Positions 47,158 through 56,815 of a stretch of DNA of 64,000 bases are shown here, in pieces. Both the position numbers and the translations under genes were made by a program. A model generated the notes under the pieces. That model was given only the letters and a program-made list of their open reading frames with translations. It ran no database searches and had not been told where the DNA came from. Source of the stretch: Candidatus Ichthyocystis hellenicum (lineage in GTDB: Bacteria > Pseudomonadota > Gammaproteobacteria > Burkholderiales > 2013Ark19i); the NCBI RefSeq assembly GCF_001460935.1, contig NZ_LN906597.1:1441825-1505824 (forward strand), read 5' to 3'. Positions within the stretch are counted from its first letter, which is position 1. The number at the start of each line of letters is the position of its first letter.

Positions 47158-48173
47158 TCGAACCCACGACAATTAAACTGAGAAAGAAAACGAAGATCAT
47201 TTTGATAGAAGACACGCAAATCAGCAATACCATAAAAAAGCATAGCAAGACGCTCTATCCCCAAACCAAAAGCAAATCCACGGTATTTGTCACAATCGAT
47301 ATTACACATTGAAAGAACATTGGTATTAATAAGCCCACAACCACCAATCTCCAACCACTTGGGTTCTGTCATCTGTGGAGTCTGGAAAAAAACATCTATC
47401 TCTGCTGACGGTTCTGTAAAAGGAAAAAAAGACGGTCTAAAACGTACTTTTATGGACTTATCATCAAAAAATTGGCAAACAAAAAGCTTCAGTAAACACT
47501 TGAGTTGAGAAAAATTAGTGCTTTCATCAACACAAATACCTTCTATTTGATGGAACATAGGAGAGTGGGTAGTATCATGATCAACACGGTACACGCGACC
47601 CATACCAATAACCCTAACTGGAGGAGTATTAACGGAAAGATGCCTAATTTGAATAGGAGAAGTATGGGTTCTCAGCAAAAGCCCGTCATGTAGATAGAAA
47701 GTATCTTGCATAGAACGGGCGGGATGGGTATCAGGAGTATTAAGAGCCGTGAAATTGTGCCAATCGTCCTCCACCTCTGGCCCATAAACCTGGGAAAACC
47801 CAGCGGAGTGCCAAAAAGAACGAAGGCGGCGCATAACCAGAGAAAGAGGATGGTATCCACCCTCGCAGTGACCTCGAGCTGGGAGAGTACAATCAACGGA
47901 ATCAGATAAGAGCTGCTTTTTAACTAACTCATCATCGATAAAACTACGACGCTGGCGAACCGCATCCTCAAGCTTGGTACGGAGAACATTCAAGGAACGA
48001 GCCACATCCCTACGCTCTGAGGGAGGTAGATCCTTTATCGAACCAAGAGGACCAGTAACCAACCCACCTTTGCCGATATAAACTGCCTTTACTCTGTCAA
48101 GAGCAGCCACTGTATCAGCTGCTTCAATTTCAGAAAGAGCTCTCTCCTCCAGCAATGAGAGATCTTCGTGCAT
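47154..48173 (-). CDS. pheS: Phenylalanine-tRNA ligase alpha subunit
   Basis: A 339-residue catalytic subunit of PheRS. An N-terminal coiled-coil tRNA-binding region (1-100) precedes the class II core. The core contains HPLSLVMRRLRSFWHSAGF, the substrate motif HTSPIQIRHL, motif 2 VYRVDHDTTHSPMFHQIEG and motif 3 GFAFGLGIERLAMLFYGI. Length and ending (LRFLSQF) are normal. It overlaps pheT by 4 nt, which suggests translational coupling to keep subunits balanced. I saw no PheST leader-peptide attenuator upstream. Confidence 0.96.
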   Translation of the reverse strand: MHEDLSLLEERALSEIEAADTVAALDRVKAVYIGKGGLVTGPLGSIKDLPPSERRDVARSLNVLRTKLEDAVRQRRSFIDDELVKKQLLSDSVDCTLPARGHCEGGYHPLSLVMRRLRSFWHSAGFSQVYGPEVEDDWHNFTALNTPDTHPARSMQDTFYLHDGLLLRTHTSPIQIRHLSVNTPPVRVIGMGRVYRVDHDTTHSPMFHQIEGICVDESTNFSQLKCLLKLFVCQFFDDKSIKVRFRPSFFPFTEPSAEIDVFFQTPQMTEPKWLEIGGCGLINTNVLSMCNIDCDKYRGFAFGLGIERLAMLFYGIADLRVFYQNDLRFLSQFNCRGFE

Positions 48174-48219
48174 AAATAACCTACTTGTACATAAGAGTGG
48201 AGAAGGAGAAAACTATAAC

Positions 48220-48579
48220 CTAAGCAGCAGCCAAAGTCCTTACTCGCTCGACAAGAGCAGCAAAAGAAGATTTATCGTTGAAAGCCATATCTGCCAAAAC
48301 TTTACGATCAATCTCCACTCCAGACTTCTTCAGATCATTCATGAACACACTGTACCCAAGGCCGAGCTCGCGAACAGCAGCATTGATACGAATAATCCAT
48401 AACGACCTGAACTGACGCTTACGCTGTCTTCTATCACGATAGGCATACTGAGCTGCCTTCATAACTGCTTCTTTAGCTACTCGATATACACTTTTGCGCC
48501 GACCACGGAAGCCCTTAGCCAGCTTCAGAACTTTTTTGTGACGACAACGAGAAACAACACCTCTCTTGACTCTAGGCAT
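48220..48579 (-). CDS. rplT: 50S ribosomal protein L20
   Basis: 119 residues. [42 protein letters not shown] is the highly basic rRNA-binding extension of L20, and the globular C-terminal part [40 protein letters not shown] is intact. L20 is needed early in large-subunit assembly and in E. coli represses the rpmI-rplT operon. It lies 20 bp after rpmI. Confidence 0.97.
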   Translation of the reverse strand: MPRVKRGVVSRCRHKKVLKLAKGFRGRRKSVYRVAKEAVMKAAQYAYRDRRQRKRQFRSLWIIRINAAVRELGLGYSVFMNDLKKSGVEIDRKVLADMAFNDKSSFAALVERVRTLAAA

Positions 48580-48599
48580 AACAATTCCCTAAGTTTTTG

Positions 48600-48797
48600 T
48601 TACGAATAAGGCAACATCGCACGTACAGCACCCACATCTGATCTACAGACGTAACTTATTGAACGAAGCGACCGCTTAATCTTAGTTGTCTTTTTGGTCA
48701 ATATATGCCTCTTAAAGGCTTGAGACCGCTTTATCTTACCACTCGGGAGGACAGAAAACCTCTTTGCCGCCCCACGATTAGTCTTCATCTTAGGCAT
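48600..48797 (-). CDS. rpmI: 50S ribosomal protein L35
   Basis: 65 residues: [36 protein letters not shown] is the classic L35 N-terminus. The frame is open further upstream, but that part overlays infC, so the start is the ATG at 48797. The standard infC-rpmI-rplT order is kept. Confidence 0.96.
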   Translation of the reverse strand: MPKMKTNRGAAKRFSVLPSGKIKRSQAFKRHILTKKTTKIKRSLRSISYVCRSDVGAVRAMLPYS

Positions 48798-48819
48798 ATT
48801 ACCTACTCCAGTAACAACA

Positions 48820-49341
48820 TTACTTCTTACGAACAGGGGCCAAAACCATGACCATCTGCCTACCATCAACCTTAGGTGTCTGCTCCACAATCACCAAATC
48901 ACCCAAATCCTGCTTAATGCGACCAACTAAGTGCAATCCTCTGTCTTGTCTTGCCATCTCACGCCCCCTAAATCTCACGGTAACCTTAACCTTATCTCCA
49001 TCAGCAAGGAATCGGGATATGCTTCTAAGCTTGACCTGATAATCAGCTTCGTCAGTTACCGGACGAAACTTAACTTCCTTTATCTGAACAACCTTCTGCT
49101 TAACTTTAGCCTCATGTGCCTTCTTTGCTTCCTGGTACTTAAGCTTACCATAATCAACCAACCTACAAACTGGAGGAGTTGCTTGAGGAACAATTTCTAC
49201 CAAATCAACACCCTCATCCTCAGCAGCACCCAAAGCCTCAGACAAGGTCATCACACCTAACTGACCATTATCGACACCGATAACACGCACCGGATCCGAA
49301 GTTATTTCACGATTAATACGCACCCGTTTACCCTGTATGAT
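48820..49341 (-). CDS. infC: Translation initiation factor IF-3
   Basis: About 174 residues. The N-domain [32 protein letters not shown] and the C-domain [43 protein letters not shown] are complete. There is no usable ATG. The only in-frame near-cognate upstream (TTG at 49359) overlaps the Shine-Dalgarno sequence TTGGAGGGGGG itself. The most likely initiator is the ATC at 49341-49339 (or the next codon, ATA), about ten bases after GGAGG; a GTG at 49323 is much farther away. Rare start codons such as AUU in E. coli infC allow IF-3 to repress its own translation, so the same autoregulation is expected. Confidence 0.93.
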   Translation of the reverse strand: MIQGKRVRINREITSDPVRVIGVDNGQLGVMTLSEALGAAEDEGVDLVEIVPQATPPVCRLVDYGKLKYQEAKKAHEAKVKQKVVQIKEVKFRPVTDEADYQVKLRSISRFLADGDKVKVTVRFRGREMARQDRGLHLVGRIKQDLGDLVIVEQTPKVDGRQMVMVLAPVRKK

Positions 49342-49376
49342 GGAACACCCCCCCTCCAAAATTTTAACTTTATTAA

Positions 49377-51284
49377 TCAGCGGCGACTAACAACATCGCT
49401 CTTAATGCGCTCAAGCAGACCATTCACGCTCATGCGGCCTAAATCTTCACCCAAACGCGACCTAACGGACACCAAACCTTCCAACTGCTCTCTATCACCT
49501 ACGATCACCAGGTACGGTACCTTCAGCATAGCATGTTCGCGAATTTTATAACCAATAGTTTCATTGCGCAAATCCTTTTCAACCCTAAAGCCGTCTTTAT
49601 CTATCAACGTAGCAACTTCATTGGCATAGTCATCACATTTATGTGTAACAGTTAATACACAAACCTGAACAGGAGAAAGCCAAAGCGGAAGCGCCCCTGA
49701 GTAATGCTCAATTATGATACCAATAAACCTCTCTATTGATCCCAATATAGCCCGGTGTATCATAACAGGACAAACTCTTTGATTTCCTTCTGAAACATAC
49801 TCAGCACCTAATCTACCAGGCAAAGAAAAATCGAGCTGAAGAGTTCCACACTGCCACGACCTGCCGATAGCATCCTTGATGTGAAACTCTATTTTAGGAC
49901 CATAAAACGCACCTTCACCAGGCAATTCTTCCCAAGAAAGAGAACCAAGCCTAAGAGCATCTCTTAAAGAATTCTCTGCATGATCCCAAATAGAGTCACT
50001 ACCGATCCTTTTTTCTGGCCTCAAAGATAATTTGACAACAACATCATTAAATCCAAAATCTAGGTAAACACCCAAAAGCAAACGATTAAAAGCAACAACT
50101 TCGCCAATAATTTGATCTTCTGTGCAAAAAATATGTGCATCATCCTGCACAAATGCGCGAACTCTCATCAGGCCATGCAAAGCACCTGATGGTTCATTAC
50201 GGTGACACGAACCAAATTCAGATAGCCGCAATGGTAAGTCACGGTAAGAACGCAGAACAGTATTAAAAATCTGAACGTGACCGGGACAATTCATAGGCTT
50301 TATAGCGTAATCATGTTTTTCTGATTCGGTAACAAACATGTGCTCCGAGTAATTGTCCCAATGACCGGAACGTACCCACAATGACCTACTCATTAACTGC
50401 GGAGTTTTAACTTCCTGGTAACCATTATTAGACAAAACATTGCGCAAGTAACTCTCAATTATTTGCCAAACGATCCAGCCACGGGGATGCCAAAAAACCA
50501 TACCTGGAGCTTCGTCTTGCCAATGAAAAAAATTAAGCCTCTTACCGATGCGCCTATGATCTCTCTTCTCTGCTTCCTCAATTAAGCTCAAGTGACGATC
50601 GAGCTCCTGAGACTTAAAAAACGCAGTACCATATACACGCTGCAACATCTCATTTTTAGGGTCCCCTCGCCAATAAGCACCAGCAACCCTCATTAATCGA
50701 AAAACTTTAAGAAAACTGGTATTAGGAACATGTGGACCTCGGCAGAGATCAACAAATTCACCTTGCCTATAGAGAGACAAGTCTTCCCCCTCTGGGATGG
50801 AAGAAATTAGCTCCACCTTATACTTTTCACCTAAATGAACAAAAAAATCTATGGCTTCCTGCCGGGACAAGACAAAACGCTCTATGTCTAATTTCCTAGC
50901 AGCAATTTCTCGCATTCTATTCTCAATTACCGGTAAATCATCGTCACTCAAAGGACGCGGCAATGAAAAATCATAGTAAAACCCATTTTCAACAATAGGA
51001 CCTATAGCAACCTGAGCTTCAGGAAAAATCTCCTTGACTGCATGCGCTAACAAATGAGCACAAGAGTGCCTAATTACATCTAGAGCTTCTGGATCACAAT
51101 CCCTAACAATACGTAATTGAGCATCTTCTCGTATAAGATGGTTAATATCTACCAGCAGACCATTAACAAAGGCAGCAACAGAGCACTTAGCCAATCTAGG
51201 ACTGATATCAGAAGCTACAGAAAAGGCAGTCACCGCTTCTTCATATCCACGGACACTGCCATCAGGAAAAGTAATATGAACCAT
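49377..51284 (-). CDS. thrS: Threonine-tRNA ligase
   Basis: A 635-residue class II synthetase. In order: the TGS domain ([28 protein letters not shown]), the editing domain with [16 protein letters not shown] and the CRGPHVP loop, then the catalytic core. The core shows [12 protein letters not shown], motif 2 [33 protein letters not shown] and motif 3 [19 protein letters not shown]. An anticodon-binding domain ([20 protein letters not shown]) ends the protein. The frame continues upstream into the tRNA-Val gene, so the ATG at 51284 is the start. It heads the thrS-infC-rpmI-rplT-pheST-ihfA cluster. Confidence 0.96.
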   Translation of the reverse strand: MVHITFPDGSVRGYEEAVTAFSVASDISPRLAKCSVAAFVNGLLVDINHLIREDAQLRIVRDCDPEALDVIRHSCAHLLAHAVKEIFPEAQVAIGPIVENGFYYDFSLPRPLSDDDLPVIENRMREIAARKLDIERFVLSRQEAIDFFVHLGEKYKVELISSIPEGEDLSLYRQGEFVDLCRGPHVPNTSFLKVFRLMRVAGAYWRGDPKNEMLQRVYGTAFFKSQELDRHLSLIEEAEKRDHRRIGKRLNFFHWQDEAPGMVFWHPRGWIVWQIIESYLRNVLSNNGYQEVKTPQLMSRSLWVRSGHWDNYSEHMFVTESEKHDYAIKPMNCPGHVQIFNTVLRSYRDLPLRLSEFGSCHRNEPSGALHGLMRVRAFVQDDAHIFCTEDQIIGEVVAFNRLLLGVYLDFGFNDVVVKLSLRPEKRIGSDSIWDHAENSLRDALRLGSLSWEELPGEGAFYGPKIEFHIKDAIGRSWQCGTLQLDFSLPGRLGAEYVSEGNQRVCPVMIHRAILGSIERFIGIIIEHYSGALPLWLSPVQVCVLTVTHKCDDYANEVATLIDKDGFRVEKDLRNETIGYKIREHAMLKVPYLVIVGDREQLEGLVSVRSRLGEDLGRMSVNGLLERIKSDVVSRR

Positions 51285-51317
51285 GCTTTGGTGTAATACC
51301 CAGTAAACAGAAACGCG

Positions 51318-51394
51318 TGGTAGGCACGATTGGACTCGAACCAACGACCCCCACCATGTCAAGGTGGTACTCTAACCAGCTGAGCTACGTGCCT
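51318..51394 (-). tRNA. tRNA-Val (anticodon GAC)
   Basis: The minus strand forms a 77-nt tRNA with encoded CCA: acceptor AGGCACG/CGTGCCT, D arm GTAGCTCAGCTGGTTAGAGTAC, anticodon stem CCACC/GGTGG with loop TTGACAT (anticodon GAC), and T arm GTTGGTTCGAGTCCAAT. It lies 33 bp upstream of thrS, where many betaproteobacteria also have a tRNA-Val gene. It may be co-transcribed with thrS. Confidence 0.95.
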
Positions 51395-51531
51395 ATCCAA
51401 AAGAGACTGCATTGTAGATAAACCTTGGTTCTATGTCAAAGCAAGAAACTTATTTTTCTAAAAAAATGAAACTATTTTCATCAACATCAAAGAATGTAAA
51501 TCCCATATTTCAACAGGATAGATTGCCGTTA

Positions 51532-52248
51532 CTAAAGTGATGAAATAACTTTTTTAGCAAAAATCATATCCTCCCATACTTTGCGCTTTTCAAGCGGGCT
51601 ACGAAGCAAATAAGCTGGGTGATACGTTACAATCAATGGGATCCCTTGATAAAAATAAGTATTTCCCCTCATACTACCTAGCTTGGTATCAACATGACCA
51701 AGAAGGGCTTGTGTTGCTGGTCTACCTAAAGCAACAATTATTTTAGGATTTATAAGAGAAATTTGCTTTTGTAAATAAGGCAAACAAGTATTGATCTCTG
51801 CTAAAACAGGGGTTCTATTTTCAGGTGGGCGACACTTTATAGCATTGGCTATGTACACACCTTCGTCACGTGACAACCCTAGAGAAAAAAGAATACAATC
51901 CAAAAGTTGTCCCGCCTGACCTACAAATGGTTCGCCTATATTGTCTTCATGCTCTCCCGGGGCTTCCCCAACGAACATCCAGGTAGCCTTCACATCACCT
52001 ACCCCCAATACAGCTTGTTTACGCTTCTCACATAGTCGGCATTTTTTGCACCGGGAAACATCTTTAGACAAATCAGACCATTGCTTACGTTCATCTACTT
52101 CAAAATCAAAATTTTTAATGTCATATGGAGGTGAATCAAAATCAACAATACTATCAACATCCTCAGTTACATCGGGTTCAAAATGCCTTTTTCGAGATTT
52201 CCATATGTAATTTATCCCCATATAGTACAAACGTTCCCTTCTATTCAT
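51532..52248 (-). CDS. Family 4 uracil-DNA glycosylase (Fe-S)
   Basis: A 238-residue repair enzyme that removes uracil from DNA. Cys67, Cys70, Cys139 and Cys155 fit the four ligands of the [4Fe-4S] cluster ([23 protein letters not shown]). The uracil-binding motif GEAPGEHED is near 95-103, and [13 protein letters not shown] near 205-215 is the second active-site motif. The N-terminus has about 60 extra residues, as in proteobacterial proteins related to phage SPO1 DNA polymerase. The start overlaps the tsaB stop (ATGA). Confidence 0.9.
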   Translation of the reverse strand: MNRRERLYYMGINYIWKSRKRHFEPDVTEDVDSIVDFDSPPYDIKNFDFEVDERKQWSDLSKDVSRCKKCRLCEKRKQAVLGVGDVKATWMFVGEAPGEHEDNIGEPFVGQAGQLLDCILFSLGLSRDEGVYIANAIKCRPPENRTPVLAEINTCLPYLQKQISLINPKIIVALGRPATQALLGHVDTKLGSMRGNTYFYQGIPLIVTYHPAYLLRSPLEKRKVWEDMIFAKKVISSL

Positions 52249-52952
52249 GATTTCCTTTGCATAAAATTAATCTGCTCCTCTAATGTCAGTGCTGACGGCA
52301 AAGTGGCATAATCTACACAAATTTCTCTTGCACGATAGCAATTTTCTGAAGCAGAATTATAAAACCTAATCTTAGCCACTGAGTAAATATCTAATGCTGT
52401 ATGATTTTCTGTATGAAAGCAAATATCATCGTAATCATCACAAATTAATAAAAACCCAGATCCATAAAGCAGGCTCCCTGGAGAATAATTTTCTTCGAAC
52501 CAAAGGCGGAACCCATCCTTACTCATTATTCTCTTGGACAAAATTTCTTTTATGCTAGAAAAATCGACCTCATACGATGAAACTAAAACCAAATCAGGCT
52601 TGAGAAGAAGAGAAATAAGAACAGACGAGGATTTTTTCTCATCAAGCGCTTTAACTGCTAAGGCTTCCATAGAAAGAACCGGAATAACTGGAACATTAAA
52701 CGAAGAGGCAACACCAACAGCCAGAGAAAACGCCAAGCGCGTCGAAGTAAATCCTCCTGGTCCAACATCTATAGCTACACAATCCAAAGTGCAGTGGCAC
52801 ATAAACTTACGCGACTCTTCCATAATTCTAAGTAATCCAGATGATGGATGATCGGTAGTCGATCTATAGAAACGTTTACCGTTACCACATGAAAGATACA
52901 AAGAGGAAGGAGAAAAAGAAGAAGATAAAGAAAGAACTCTAAACTCATCCAT
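52245..52952 (-). CDS. tsaB: tRNA threonylcarbamoyladenosine biosynthesis protein TsaB
   Basis: A protein of about 235 residues from the ASKHA fold, a partner of TsaD in making the t6A modification next to tRNA anticodons. The strongest signature is VAIDVGPGGFTSTRLAFSLAVGVASSFNVPVIPVLSMEALA, matching the GPGSFTGxR segment of TsaB. The rest is diverged. The frame also has a TTG at 52961, overlapping the previous stop; the ATG at 52952 (MDEFRV) is likelier. It is often found beside a family 4 UDG gene in proteobacteria, as here. Confidence 0.8.
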   Translation of the reverse strand: MDEFRVLSLSSSFSPSSLYLSCGNGKRFYRSTTDHPSSGLLRIMEESRKFMCHCTLDCVAIDVGPGGFTSTRLAFSLAVGVASSFNVPVIPVLSMEALAVKALDEKKSSSVLISLLLKPDLVLVSSYEVDFSSIKEILSKRIMSKDGFRLWFEENYSPGSLLYGSGFLLICDDYDDICFHTENHTALDIYSVAKIRFYNSASENCYRAREICVDYATLPSALTLEEQINFMQRKS

Positions 52953-52957
52953 AACAA

Positions 52958-53617
52958 TCAATCTACTGGTACATCCTCATTTTTACTAAAATTTTCTGAA
53001 TAATTCCTATCGAGCAAATCAGCAATATCTTGAGAAACTATTTGAAAAACCTCTACCACATTTTTAACACCAGGAATACCACGAACACGTGAATAAACCA
53101 TTTTCGCCTCTTCCTTAGTCACAATACCAATAAGATAAACGACTCCATTTTCAGTAACAACACTAATTATTGAAGAAAATCGTTTTTGTAGTTGGCAAAT
53201 ATCAGCCTTAACCACGGAAGTAAGAGCAGAGTCGTCAGCACGCTGCATTATCGTAGTTTCAGGAGCAACAATCAATCCAGAAACCATCCTGCGTACGTTT
53301 TTACCACGCGACAAAGCACGCTCAACCCGAATTTTATCTTCATGAGACGGAATTTGCCCCGTCAATAGTACCAGGCCATTGTAAACTGTAACCTCTACGT
53401 GCCCACGAGAATGCAAAATACTATTAGCAATTGACTTAGAATTTAGTTGAATCAAACGATCCAACACAACAGCACTAGCAACGCGACGATCTGCTGTAGT
53501 AGCAGAGTGAACCCCCCTAACTGCAGCTAGACCACAGCCCTCCATAAGGGGAGCAAGAGAAATAGCAAATACCAGCGACAAAATACAAGCCCACAAACGG
53601 AAGAAATTATTTTTCAC
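52958..53617 (-). CDS. dolP: DolP-like BON-domain outer membrane lipoprotein
   Basis: About 219 residues with a GTG start. A lipoprotein signal peptide ends at LMEGC (Cys28; Met-Glu-Gly before Cys is slightly unusual). Two BON domains follow: HVEVTVYNGLVLLTGQIPSHEDKIRVERAL near 75-125 and ISVVTENGVVYLIGIVTKEEAKMVYSRVRGIPGVKNVVEVF near 150-195. DolP supports outer membrane integrity and BAM function. The start GTG overlaps the diaA stop (GTGA) with GGAGG just upstream; the diaA-dolP neighbourhood is conserved in E. coli. A paralog lies at 56816-57463. Confidence 0.88.
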   Translation of the reverse strand: MKNNFFRLWACILSLVFAISLAPLMEGCGLAAVRGVHSATTADRRVASAVVLDRLIQLNSKSIANSILHSRGHVEVTVYNGLVLLTGQIPSHEDKIRVERALSRGKNVRRMVSGLIVAPETTIMQRADDSALTSVVKADICQLQKRFSSIISVVTENGVVYLIGIVTKEEAKMVYSRVRGIPGVKNVVEVFQIVSQDIADLLDRNYSENFSKNEDVPVD

Positions 53618-54264
53618 ACATCCTCCAATCCGAGCAACAGGCAATCCAATGCGTCACAAATGCAATTCAAAATTATCAGGTGAACTTCTTCAGCACGAAT
53701 ACTAGACTCGGAAGGTATATCAATACAAACATCAGATGCCTGCAAAAAAGGAGACAAAATATTATTCGCCGTTATTGCTACGACAGACACCTCTCGTTCT
53801 CTAGCCATCGCCAGCAGATCGGGGAATGATTCAACAGAACCACCTGGATTAACCACCAATAATACATCATCTGGCTGCCCAAATACACCCAGCTGCCTGG
53901 ATAGCAATGAAGCATACCCGTGGTCTCGTGCTATAGGAAAAACAGATGAAAAATTAGGAATCAATTCCATAGCTGTAAATCCAGGGCGACTAACTTCCAA
54001 CCCCACCAACATCTTAGAAACAAAGTATCCCGAGAACGCAGCACAAGAGGGATCAGAAAAAACAATAACCTTATGGTTATTGATGATAGCGCAACTCATC
54101 AATTCTGCTGCTCTAGCAATATCTGGGGCAATCGAGTCGATAACTTGCAATGTTATACGAGAACTTTCACTAAAATTTTTACCTATTCGCCGTATTATAT
54201 CCACTGATAGCCTGCACAGAAAGGAGAACCACAGGATCTTACAGAAAGAACCTCTAGGTTTCAA
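53614..54264 (-). CDS. diaA: DiaA/GmhA-like SIS-domain protein
   Basis: Up to 216 residues, a SIS-domain protein. The best match from memory is DiaA, which binds DnaA and times replication initiation: the body aligns along its length and the ending LDCLLLGLEDV parallels the DiaA ending with QDV. IPSESSIRAEEVHLIILNCICDALD is the SIS helix near the C-terminus. The phosphosugar-binding loop that reads GNGxSAA in relatives is here SDPSCAAFSG, so sugar isomerase activity is doubtful. The first ATG is at 54264, but a GTG near 54204 would give a length closer to the family's. It is coupled to dolP. Confidence 0.8.
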   Translation of the reverse strand: MKPRGSFCKILWFSFLCRLSVDIIRRIGKNFSESSRITLQVIDSIAPDIARAAELMSCAIINNHKVIVFSDPSCAAFSGYFVSKMLVGLEVSRPGFTAMELIPNFSSVFPIARDHGYASLLSRQLGVFGQPDDVLLVVNPGGSVESFPDLLAMAREREVSVVAITANNILSPFLQASDVCIDIPSESSIRAEEVHLIILNCICDALDCLLLGLEDV

Positions 54265-54383
54265 TCAAGAGACTACTAGACTCAAAAACAATGCTTCCAG
54301 ATGCAGATGGCAATAAACACATAAATAAATCCAAAAATAGCGGCAACCAAATAATAAGGAAAATCTATCTGCAAATACCGCAT

Positions 54384-54893
54384 CTACACAAGGTAAGTAC
54401 CAGCCCAACTAGCGTACATACAGTCACTTGAATAATTAAAAACTGACGAATCCACATCGGTAATACACTGCAAAGACGCATGAGAAGATCCCGGCGCATA
54501 AAGGGCGTGAATACGAACAACCTTGCCATCAAACTTCGCAAAACCACCATCAGCTGCAGATCTGAAGAACCCAACAAGAATACAACCTGAAGAATAATCT
54601 CCCCCATCCCCCCTAGATCTAACAATTTTGTACCGACTTAAAATCTTATCATTAGGCAATGCAACATCACCATTTGTCCCGGGAGTAAAGCAACTACCGT
54701 TTTCAGAAAGATTTGCAAGCGCTGCTCGGGTTAGGTTATTCAGGGTAGCATAACCGCCGACAAAAATTGACTTCGCTGTATATTTTTGATACGCCGGTAT
54801 AGCTACAGCTGCAAGAATACCAATAATAGCAACAACGATTAGTAACTCTATTAAGGTAAATCCATTATTAACATATTTATAGTTGTAACTCAC
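54384..54893 (-). CDS. Type IV pilin-like protein 1
   Basis: 169 residues. The class III signal is cleaved in YVNNG^[30 protein letters not shown], with the conserved Gly at -1, Phe at +1 and Glu at +5. The hydrophobic N-terminal helix is followed by a variable globular part with four cysteines. A segment [29 protein letters not shown] is nearly the same in all three pilins here, and the end SWAGTYLV is also shared. It may be a major or minor pilin of a type IV pilus or a pseudopilin. No assembly genes are in the window. Confidence 0.9.
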   Translation of the reverse strand: MSYNYKYVNNGFTLIELLIVVAIIGILAAVAIPAYQKYTAKSIFVGGYATLNNLTRAALANLSENGSCFTPGTNGDVALPNDKILSRYKIVRSRGDGGDYSSGCILVGFFRSAADGGFAKFDGKVVRIHALYAPGSSHASLQCITDVDSSVFNYSSDCMYASWAGTYLV

Positions 54894-54984
54894 ATTTACT
54901 CCTAAAAAATATGAAACAAAAGCTACTAAAAATATAAATATTCAGTAACAGCCAAGTCCTAAACATGCCTGTAAATGTCAAATC

Positions 54985-55320
54985 TACAGCAAGTAACCAA
55001 CATCCCAATCCGCATAACCACAAACTTGATCTCGCAAATCAAAATCAACTCCTACCTTAGGTAAGAGATTTAGCAAAAACACCATCCACATCAAAATTTT
55101 TCAAAACTACCATCAGAATAAAACTTGAAGCACCCAACAAAATTACACCCGCGCAGTCATCCCTAGGGATATTCATCCTAACGGCGCTATGAATTTTAGC
55201 ATTAATTAACAGGGTATTAATACTAAACCATACGAGTAAAATAACCAGGACACTGAAGTGGGTTACAACAAAAAAACTGACATAGCAAAAATCACCACAG
55301 TGATTAATAATCATCGGCAA
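54985..55320 (-). pseudogene. Decayed type IV pilin gene
   Basis: This lies between pilin genes 1 and 2. Within 55075-55175 the minus strand reads CAGVILLGASSFILMVVLKNFDVDGVF-like text, which in frame-shifted form matches the shared pilin segment [23 protein letters not shown]. Near 54985-55050 it retains DNA similar to the shared 3' end (the TACCAGCCCAACT region). The prepilin leader is not recognisable. It is a fourth, inactivated copy of the cluster. Confidence 0.65.
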
Positions 55321-55416
55321 ATACTGATAACATTATTTGCATAAAAATTTAAATCTCTGCCGTCCGTAAATTATTAAGGAATGAATGTACCATCCCAACT
55401 ATACTCAACCACACGG

Positions 55417-55935
55417 TCAAGAAAGGTTATAAGTACCAGCCCAGCTATAGTATTGGCAACCTAAATCCTCAAGATCAAGAAATGACGGATCTATATCCGT
55501 AACGCATGATTTAGTTATAGGATCATCCGTGTACACATCACGAAGAGCCTGGATACGAACAGCTTTTCCATCAAACTTTGCAAAACCACCATCGGCTGAT
55601 GGTTTGAAGAAACCAACAAGAATGCAGCCCTCGATCTTCAAAGCATAATCCGAACTAGCAGACAAAGTAGGAGTTATTATATATTTACCTAAAACAGAAC
55701 TTCCACCCAACGTAACATATCCTGTGGTGACAGAAGTACGGCAACTACCCTTTGCAACAAGATTTAAAAGTGCCTCATCAGCAAATCTACTAAGCTCAGC
55801 GTATCCACGAACAAAAATTGACTTAGCAGTGTACTTTTGATACGCAGGAACAGCAATAGCAGCCAAAATTCCTATAATGGCAACAGCAACAATCAACTCA
55901 ACAAGGGTAAAGGCCTTAAAATTATTATTTTTCAC
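55417..55935 (-). CDS. Type IV pilin-like protein 2
   Basis: 172 residues. The prepilin leader MKNNNFKA^[30 protein letters not shown] has Ala instead of Gly at -1. The globular part includes [46 protein letters not shown] and the ending YYSWAGTYNLS. It is clearly paralogous to pilin 3 (shared GYVTLGGSSVLSKY-like segment). An Ala at -1 is tolerated by some PilD enzymes according to published mutant studies of pilins, so processing is plausible. Confidence 0.9.
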   Translation of the reverse strand: MKNNNFKAFTLVELIVAVAIIGILAAIAVPAYQKYTAKSIFVRGYAELSRFADEALLNLVAKGSCRTSVTTGYVTLGGSSVLGKYIITPTLSASSDYALKIEGCILVGFFKPSADGGFAKFDGKAVRIQALRDVYTDDPITKSCVTDIDPSFLDLEDLGCQYYSWAGTYNLS

Positions 55936-56069
55936 ATCAACACCACTCTGATTGTTATAACTGCGGCTAATTCCGTTTATCTACAATATCAACGACAGTG
56001 GCAAGCTGATCACAATCAACGCTCACGAAAACAGACATAACGAACATAAGAGACTATAATACGTGAACA

Positions 56070-56579
56070 TCATGAAAGTAAATAAGTACCAGCCCAACTG
56101 TAATATGGACAACCCAAATCATCGGCATCAAAAACCGATGAATCTATGTCCGTAACACACGACTTAAGTATGGGATCCTTTGTTCCTGCATTTTTAAGAG
56201 CATGGATACGAATAGCCTTACCATCAAACTTTGCAAAACCACCATCAGCTGCAGATTTGAAAAAACCAACAACAATGCACCCCTCAAGGGAATGAGGATC
56301 AGTAGATAAAGTAGGTGTAATTATATATTTACTTAGAACACTACTACTATCCAGCACAATATACCCAGTAGTGGAAGGGGTCCTGCAGCTTCCATCCACA
56401 GCAAGACTAAGGAGTGCCTTATCAGTAAAATGACTAACGAGAGTGTAACCGCTTACAAAAATCGCCTTCGCAGTGTACCTTTGATAGGCAGGTATCGCAA
56501 TAGCTGCTAAAATTCCTATGATAGCAACAACCACTATCAATTCTATAAGTGTAAAGGCTAGCATTTTTTTATTATTCAT
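56070..56579 (-). CDS. Type IV pilin-like protein 3
   Basis: 169 residues from the ATG at 56579 (MNNKKMLA^[30 protein letters not shown]), again with Ala at the -1 position. An in-frame extension to 56606 is less likely because it would lengthen the leader. The globular part has [46 protein letters not shown] and the ending YYSWAGTYLLS. It is the first gene of the pilin cluster in transcription order, about 240 bp after the dolP paralog. Confidence 0.9.
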   Translation of the reverse strand: MNNKKMLAFTLIELIVVVAIIGILAAIAIPAYQRYTAKAIFVSGYTLVSHFTDKALLSLAVDGSCRTPSTTGYIVLDSSSVLSKYIITPTLSTDPHSLEGCIVVGFFKSAADGGFAKFDGKAIRIHALKNAGTKDPILKSCVTDIDSSVFDADDLGCPYYSWAGTYLLS

Positions 56580-56815
56580 ATAACCACCATCTGCGAAAAC
56601 TGCCACCCATAATTATTATTATTATAACCACCGTCCACTAAAATAATATCACTCAAATCAATCTTCTCAGAGGCAAAAACAAACAAAACTAGCAAACCAG
56701 GCAAATTTACACCAAAATACCGGCACTGTGAACATAAACCATTTTCGGTGTGCGACATTTTAACTTCACAGCACACAAATTAACAAAAATGGAAAACAAG
56801 ATCAAAAATGATGCC

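Noticed and set aside
56576-56776. 66-codon minus-strand frame between pilin 3 and the dolP paralog
   Set aside because: It has a single hydrophobic stretch but overlaps the pilin start, lacks a convincing ribosome binding site and resembles nothing else.
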